A DNA stretch of 64,000 nucleotides. It comes from Macrotis lagotis (lineage: Eukaryota > Chordata > Mammalia > Peramelemorphia > Peramelidae). The stretch covers positions 145,133,982 to 145,197,981 of the forward strand of contig NC_133658.1 of assembly GCF_037893015.1 (NCBI RefSeq), read 5' to 3'. Positions 59,735 through 64,000 of this stretch are shown here, one piece after another. The notes below the pieces were generated by a model, which searched no databases, was not told where the DNA came from, and saw only the letters and a program-made list of their open reading frames with translations. Position 1 is the stretch's first letter, and each line of letters opens with the position of its first letter. Made by a program: the position numbers and the translations under genes.

Positions 59735-60255
59735 AGGCTGAGGAGCCCAGGTGAGCGGCCTGGGCCGCCCGCCTCCGGGCCCAGCGCCGAGTTGCCTCGG
59801 CCAGAACGTGCCTCTGACAGCACTCAAGTATCATTTTCTCGTTTAAAATAACAATTTATTTTTCCCCCCAATTACGTGTAAGTGCAATTTTTAACATTCT
59901 TTTAAAAAAAATTTGAGTTTCAATTTTTCTCTTTCCTTTCTGACAAAGGAATTTGGTATAGGTTAGCCATTTGCAAGCATGCGAAACATTTGAATAGAAC
60001 TTTTAAAAAAGCTCAGTAGTGGTCACACCACAATATACTGAAAATATGGTTTAAATTGAGGCATGTTTAGTACTGCCTTTGGAAACCAAGAAAGAATTAG
60101 CCGAATCTAGACAGAGAAAATGAAGTGCAGAACACCCACACATAGATGTATAAACATGGGTGCATACTCTTTATATAATTCTGACCCCTTATACTCTCTC
60201 CATTATATCCCTGAAACTTATATAGAACTAAAGACTAAGGAACTGGGCACATTTT

Positions 60256-60410
60256 TTTTTGTTTTTGTTTTTTTTGCAAGGCAATGGGGTTAAGTGGCCT
60301 TAGGCAAGGCCACAGGGCCAGGCAATCATTAAAGTGCCTGAGGCAGGATTTGAACTCAGATACTCCTGACTCCAGGGCCGGTGCTCTATCCACTGCCACC
60401 CAGCCGCCCA
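60256..60410 (-). mobile_element. Short SINE beside SLC20A2 exon 6 donor
   Basis: GCAAGGCAATGGGGTTAAGT to CACCCAGCCGCCCA. Flanks AACTGGGCACATTTT (60241-60255) and AACTGAGCGCATTTT (60411-60425), two mismatches. Confidence 0.94.
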
Positions 60411-60451
60411 AACTGAGCGCATTTTGACAATCAAAATACATATGACCTCAC

Positions 60452-60568
60452 CTGCTATCTTCCTCTTCATCCATGGACAAACGACCAACCACACAAAAAC
60501 AGCAAATACAACAGCAACGCCAAATGAAATGAGAGCTATTGCCCACATTGGAAGAACCAAGCCTAATA
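60452..60568 (-). CDS. SLC20A2: SLC20A2 exon 6 (partial gene, first exon in window)
   Basis: Encodes a transmembrane helix and the start of the large cytoplasmic loop of PiT-2, the plasma-membrane symporter that imports phosphate with Na+. The minus-strand translation begins [17 protein letters not shown] and ends [10 protein letters not shown], close to human PiT-2 as I remember it. The acceptor follows a TTTAATTTCACAG tract and the donor is GCAG|GTGAGG. The exon is 117 nt, opening with 2 nt of a split Val codon and closing with 1 nt of a split Gly codon; this matches human exon 6 from memory. Exons 1-5 are outside the window. A SINE insertion begins only 26 nt into the downstream intron (60241-60425). 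Identification is by protein similarity; exon numbers follow the human gene. Confidence 0.95.
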
Positions 60569-61433
60569 CTGTGAAATTAAAAAAACAAAACAAAATGTTT
60601 AATTATTTTCTGAATTGAGCACAAATAACATTAATATTTATACATTTTATTGAACTCAAATATTTATTGGATGTCTGTACAAATCACTGTGTTAGGCACT
60701 CAGGGAGAGTGGTGTAATATGGAGGACATAAGACTGTAAGATAAGAGGTGACCTGGCACCTACCCTGATATGGACATGAGCCAGCTGTGGGACTTCAGGC
60801 AAAACAGCATAATTTTCTGAGCCTCAGTTTGTAAAATAAGGCTTGATTTGATAATCTGGAAGATCGCTTCCAACTCTTAAGTCCTGGGTTAGAACTACAG
60901 GTAAATAACACACTTGCCATCAAGGAGCTTATAAGCTAGCACAGTTGAAAAGAGATGTACATAAATAATTATGATAAAAAGTATAATGAAGTAAATGCAG
61001 AAAAATGGTACAATGTGGAACAAGAGCTGCAATAAGGAAGAAAAGGCACTTCCACTGGGACATCAGAGAAGGAGCTGTCCTCAACGCTGGCATACAGAGA
61101 GGGAAGCCGAGTTTGGGAAACTGTGGGCAGGACAGTTTGGTTAAACCATCAATAAGTGAAGCATTAATTTTTATGATGGAGAACAGTGTGAGACAAGGCT
61201 GGGAAGAGAGGCTGTAGGCAGAATGTAGAAGACAATGGTCCTTTTTTGGGGGGGGGGGGACTGTAAAGCATGATACAATCAGAACTGCCCACCAGGAAGA
61301 CTGTTCTAAGCAGTGCTGTGTAGAATGGACTGGAGAACAGAAAGAGTCATTCGGAGGGAGACCAGTTGGAAAGTTATTAACAGTAGTCTGCCCAGAAGGG
61401 ACATATGGACAACAATAGTTTGTACAATAAATG

Positions 61434-61680
61434 GACAGATAGGTGGCATTGTGGATAGAACGCTGGACTTGGGAATCAGAAAAAACCTGAATTCAAATCT
61501 AGACTGAGATGCTTCTTAAGTTATATGACCCTGGGCAATTCACTCAACTACTATTGTGTCTCAGTTTCTGCATCTGTGAAATGGGGATTCCAATAGCCCC
61601 CATCTCCCAGGGTAGTTGTGAGGCTTAAATGAAATATAAAATCCAGAGTCTGAATATAGCAAAAAATGATAAATATTATT
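61434..61680 (+). mobile_element. MIR/THER-like SINE
   Basis: GATAGGTGGCATTGTGGATA, GACCCTGGGCAATTCACTCA, ATCTGTGAAATGGGGATTCC. Confidence 0.75.
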
Positions 61681-63105
61681 TATATATTTTAATTAGTTCC
61701 CCTAATAGTCAAGTTGAATAGAGGAACAAGTTTTTTTCTAGGAAAGGTAACAGCTGGTTTTAGAAACCATTGAAGAATGGTCCAATCCAGCATAAAGATG
61801 GAGGTATTCAGTCAGCCAGTCTGGACACCTATATTTGAAAATACGAACAAACTCAGAGGGTCAGAGGGGGTGGAAAATACCTGTTTTTCACCTAAAAGGA
61901 ATTAGAGGTGCAAGTGCAGATGTATGTGCTACAATGGGGGGGGGCAATAAAGAAGGGGGGATTAAGGAATGTCCATTTTAGTAAACAGAAAGTGGATGGG
62001 CAGCCAAAAAAGGACAGGAACCAGAGATATGAGGAGAGTCATAGGAGGGCAACTTTAAGGAGGGAGGGAAGGAGAGAGGCACCGTGACTGTTAAATGCTG
62101 GAGGTGGGTCAAAGAGGATAAATGAGAAAGGCCACTGGATTACCCACAAAGCACAAAAAAGGAGAAATTTCATTTAAAATAACTGTATATGACATAAAAT
62201 ACTTGGGAATAATACCTACTAAGATAAACCCTGGAACTCTATAAACATAATTACAAAACATTTATCACATAAAGTCAGATCTAAATAATTGGGTAAATAT
62301 TAATCTGTAATGGGTAATATTAATGTGTAATATATTATCATGAATAGACTGGGCCAATGTAATAAAAATCAGTTATATCTAGATTAATTTTCTTATTCAG
62401 TGCCATACCAATCAAACAATCAAAAGTATTTTATCGAGTTAGATAAAAATCATTTTATAGAGTTAGATAACAAAATCATAACATAATTTGATAAATTCAA
62501 AGACCCCAGTTTTTTGGACAAGAACTCACTATTTGAAAAAATTGCTGGAAAATGGAAATCAGTACAGCAGAAACTAGGTATAGACCAACATCACATGCCA
62601 AGATAAGATCAAAATAAGCACATAATTTAAACATTAAGGACAAATTAGGACAGCAAGGAATAGTTTACCCATCAGATCTAGGGAAAGACTTTATAACCAA
62701 ACAAGAGATAGAGAGCATTACTAGATATAAGATTGGCAATTCTGATTATATTAAATTATAAAGGGTTTGTACAAACAAACCAATGCAACCAAGATTAGAA
62801 GTAAAGCAAAAAGCTGGGAAACAATTTTTATAGTAAGAATCTGATCAAAGGCATCATTTCTCAACTATATAAAGAACCAAGTCAATATAGGAATATAAGT
62901 CATTCCCTAATTCACCATTTGTCAAATGCTATGAATAGTTTTCAGATGAAAAAAATCAAAACTGTTATATGAAAAAATGCTCTAAATCACTATATATGAA
63001 ATTGGCTAATTAACAGAAAAGGAAAAGAATAAATGTTGGCAGCGATGTGGGAAAACTGGGGTATTAATGCACTGTTGATTAAGTTGTGAACTTATCTACA
63101 TTTTT

Positions 63106-63583
63106 AAAAATTTATTTATTTTGAATTTTACAATTTCCCCCCAATCTTGCTTCCCCCCCCAGAAGGCAGTCTGTTAATCTTTACATTGTTTCCATGGTAT
63201 ACATTGATCTAAGTTCAATGTGATGAGAGAGAAATCATATCCTTAAGGAAGAAAAATAAAGTATAAGAGGTAGCAAAATTACATAATATAACATTTTTTT
63301 AAAAAAAAATTTAAAAGTAATAGTTTTTAATCTTTGTTCAAACTTCCACAATTCTTTCTCTGGATACTGATAGTATTCTCCATCAAAGATACTCCCAAAT
63401 TGTCCCTGATTGTTGCACTGATGGAATGAGCAAGACTATTAAGGTCGATCATCACCCCCATGTTGCTGTTAGGATGTGCAATGTTCTTCTGGTTCTGTTC
63501 ATCTCGCTCAGCATCAGTTAATGCAAATCCTTCCAGGTTTTCCTGAATTCTCAACCCTCTTGGTTTCTAATAGAACAAGAGTT
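63106..63583 (-). mobile_element. LINE-1 3' end inserted with target duplication
   Basis: A 5'-truncated minus-strand L1 tail flanked by the 18-bp repeat GAACTTATCTACATTTTT (63088-63105 and 63584-63601) within a plus-strand L1. Confidence 0.93.
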
Positions 63584-63712
63584 GAACTTATCTACATTTT
63601 TGAGAACGATTTGGAACTACGCCCAAAGGACTACAGAACTGTGCATACTCTTTGATCTAGAAATACCACTACTGGCTTTGTATCTCAGAGATTTAAAAAA
63701 AAAAAGGAGAAA

Positions 63713-63870
63713 GGGGCAGCTAGGTGGCGCAGTGGATAAAGCACCGGCTCTGGAGTCAGGAGTACCTGCGTTCAAATCCGGTCTCAGACACTTAATAATT
63801 ACCTAGCTGTGTGGCCTTGGGCAATCCACTTAACCCCATTTGCCTTGCAAAAACCTAAAATAATAAAATA
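63713..63870 (+). mobile_element. Short SINE, near-consensus
   Basis: GGGGCAGCTAGGTGGCGCAG to TTTGCCTTGCAAAAACC. Flanked by AAGGAGAAA on both sides. One of the least diverged copies. Confidence 0.94.
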
Positions 63871-64000
63871 AAATAAGGAGAAAGAACCTATTTTACAAAA
63901 AAAAATATTTATAACAATTTTTTTTAGTGGTAGCAAATAATTGGAAACTGATGGGATGCCCATCGTTTGGGGAATGGCCGAACAAGTTGTGATAAATAAT

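Larger units (their letters stand above)
59670..60451 (-). other. SLC20A2 intron 6
   Basis: A 782-nt intron. From the 5' side it holds a SINE (60256-60410) almost against the exon 6 donor, a minus-strand LINE-1 3' fragment (about 59840-60000), then a GC-rich end with a GGCCC array just before the exon 7 acceptor. Confidence 0.9.
60569..64000 (-). other. SLC20A2 intron 5 (partial)
   Basis: Contains L2- and MIR-like relics (60660-61000, 61434-61680), unassigned sequence to about 62100, then a plus-strand LINE-1 ORF2/3' fragment with a minus-strand LINE-1 insertion and a SINE to the window end. No exon 5 was recognised, so it lies outside. Confidence 0.8.
62110..64000 (+). mobile_element. LINE-1 ORF2 C-terminal part and 3' end, interrupted
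   Basis: Late ORF2 debris (AAATACTTGGGAATAATACC; CCAAGATAAGATCAAAATAA), then the usual L1 tail (GATTTGGAACTACGCCCAAA) running off the window. Broken by the minus-strand L1 tail at 63106-63583 and the SINE at 63713-63870. Confidence 0.85.

Overview
The window is vertebrate nuclear DNA, and the repeats point to a marsupial. Dozens of copies of a tRNA-derived SINE (head GGGGCAGCTAGGTGGCGCAG, tail CCTTGCAAAAA) and marsupial-type LINE-1 3' ends are scattered throughout. CA, TA, GT and TTTA microsatellites, MIR/L2-like relics and spliceosomal exons rule out a prokaryote or virus. The abundant short SINE suggests an Australian lineage, perhaps dasyurid-like, but that is a guess.

The one protein-coding gene I can support is the 3' part of SLC20A2 (PiT-2, the type III Na+/phosphate symporter) on the minus strand. 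Its exons run from high to low coordinates: exon 6 (60452-60568), exon 7 (59466-59669), exon 8 (58781-59372), exon 9 (58509-58694), exon 10 (58246-58330) and exon 11 with the stop (49772-49936). The 3' UTR runs toward about 48.4 kb. Exons 1-5 lie beyond the right edge. Exons 7-10 sit in an extremely GC-rich block of about 2 kb with introns of only 86-191 bases, followed by a last intron of about 8 kb.

The most notable discovery is a second copy of exon 10 at 57970-58054, called 10b here, 191 bases downstream of the ordinary one (10a). It has the same length (85 nt), the same phases, good splice sites and an open reading frame. Of its 28 residues 17 match 10a, including the residues equivalent to human Glu575 and Ser593, while 10 of those 17 codons differ synonymously. 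Because 85 is not a multiple of 3, only one copy can be used if the normal C-terminus is to be kept. This is the signature of a mutually exclusive exon pair that would swap a transmembrane/substrate-path segment of the transporter.

The left three quarters of the window (1 to about 48.3 kb) is intergenic and almost entirely mobile-element debris. The best-resolved part is 1.3-17 kb. There, an old plus-strand LINE-1 contains a minus-strand LINE-1 (2603-9139, 17-bp target duplication), which in turn contains a plus-strand ORF1-only 'half-LINE' (4869-8058, 15-bp target duplication). A second, degenerate full-length LINE-1 follows (about 9997-17036). From 17 to 48 kb there are many SINEs with clear target-site duplications, several minus-strand LINE-1 3' ends, MIR/L2/CR1 relics, at least one hAT-type element and microsatellites. 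No VDAC3 exon, the gene expected tail-to-tail with SLC20A2 in placental mammals, was recognised in this 48 kb.
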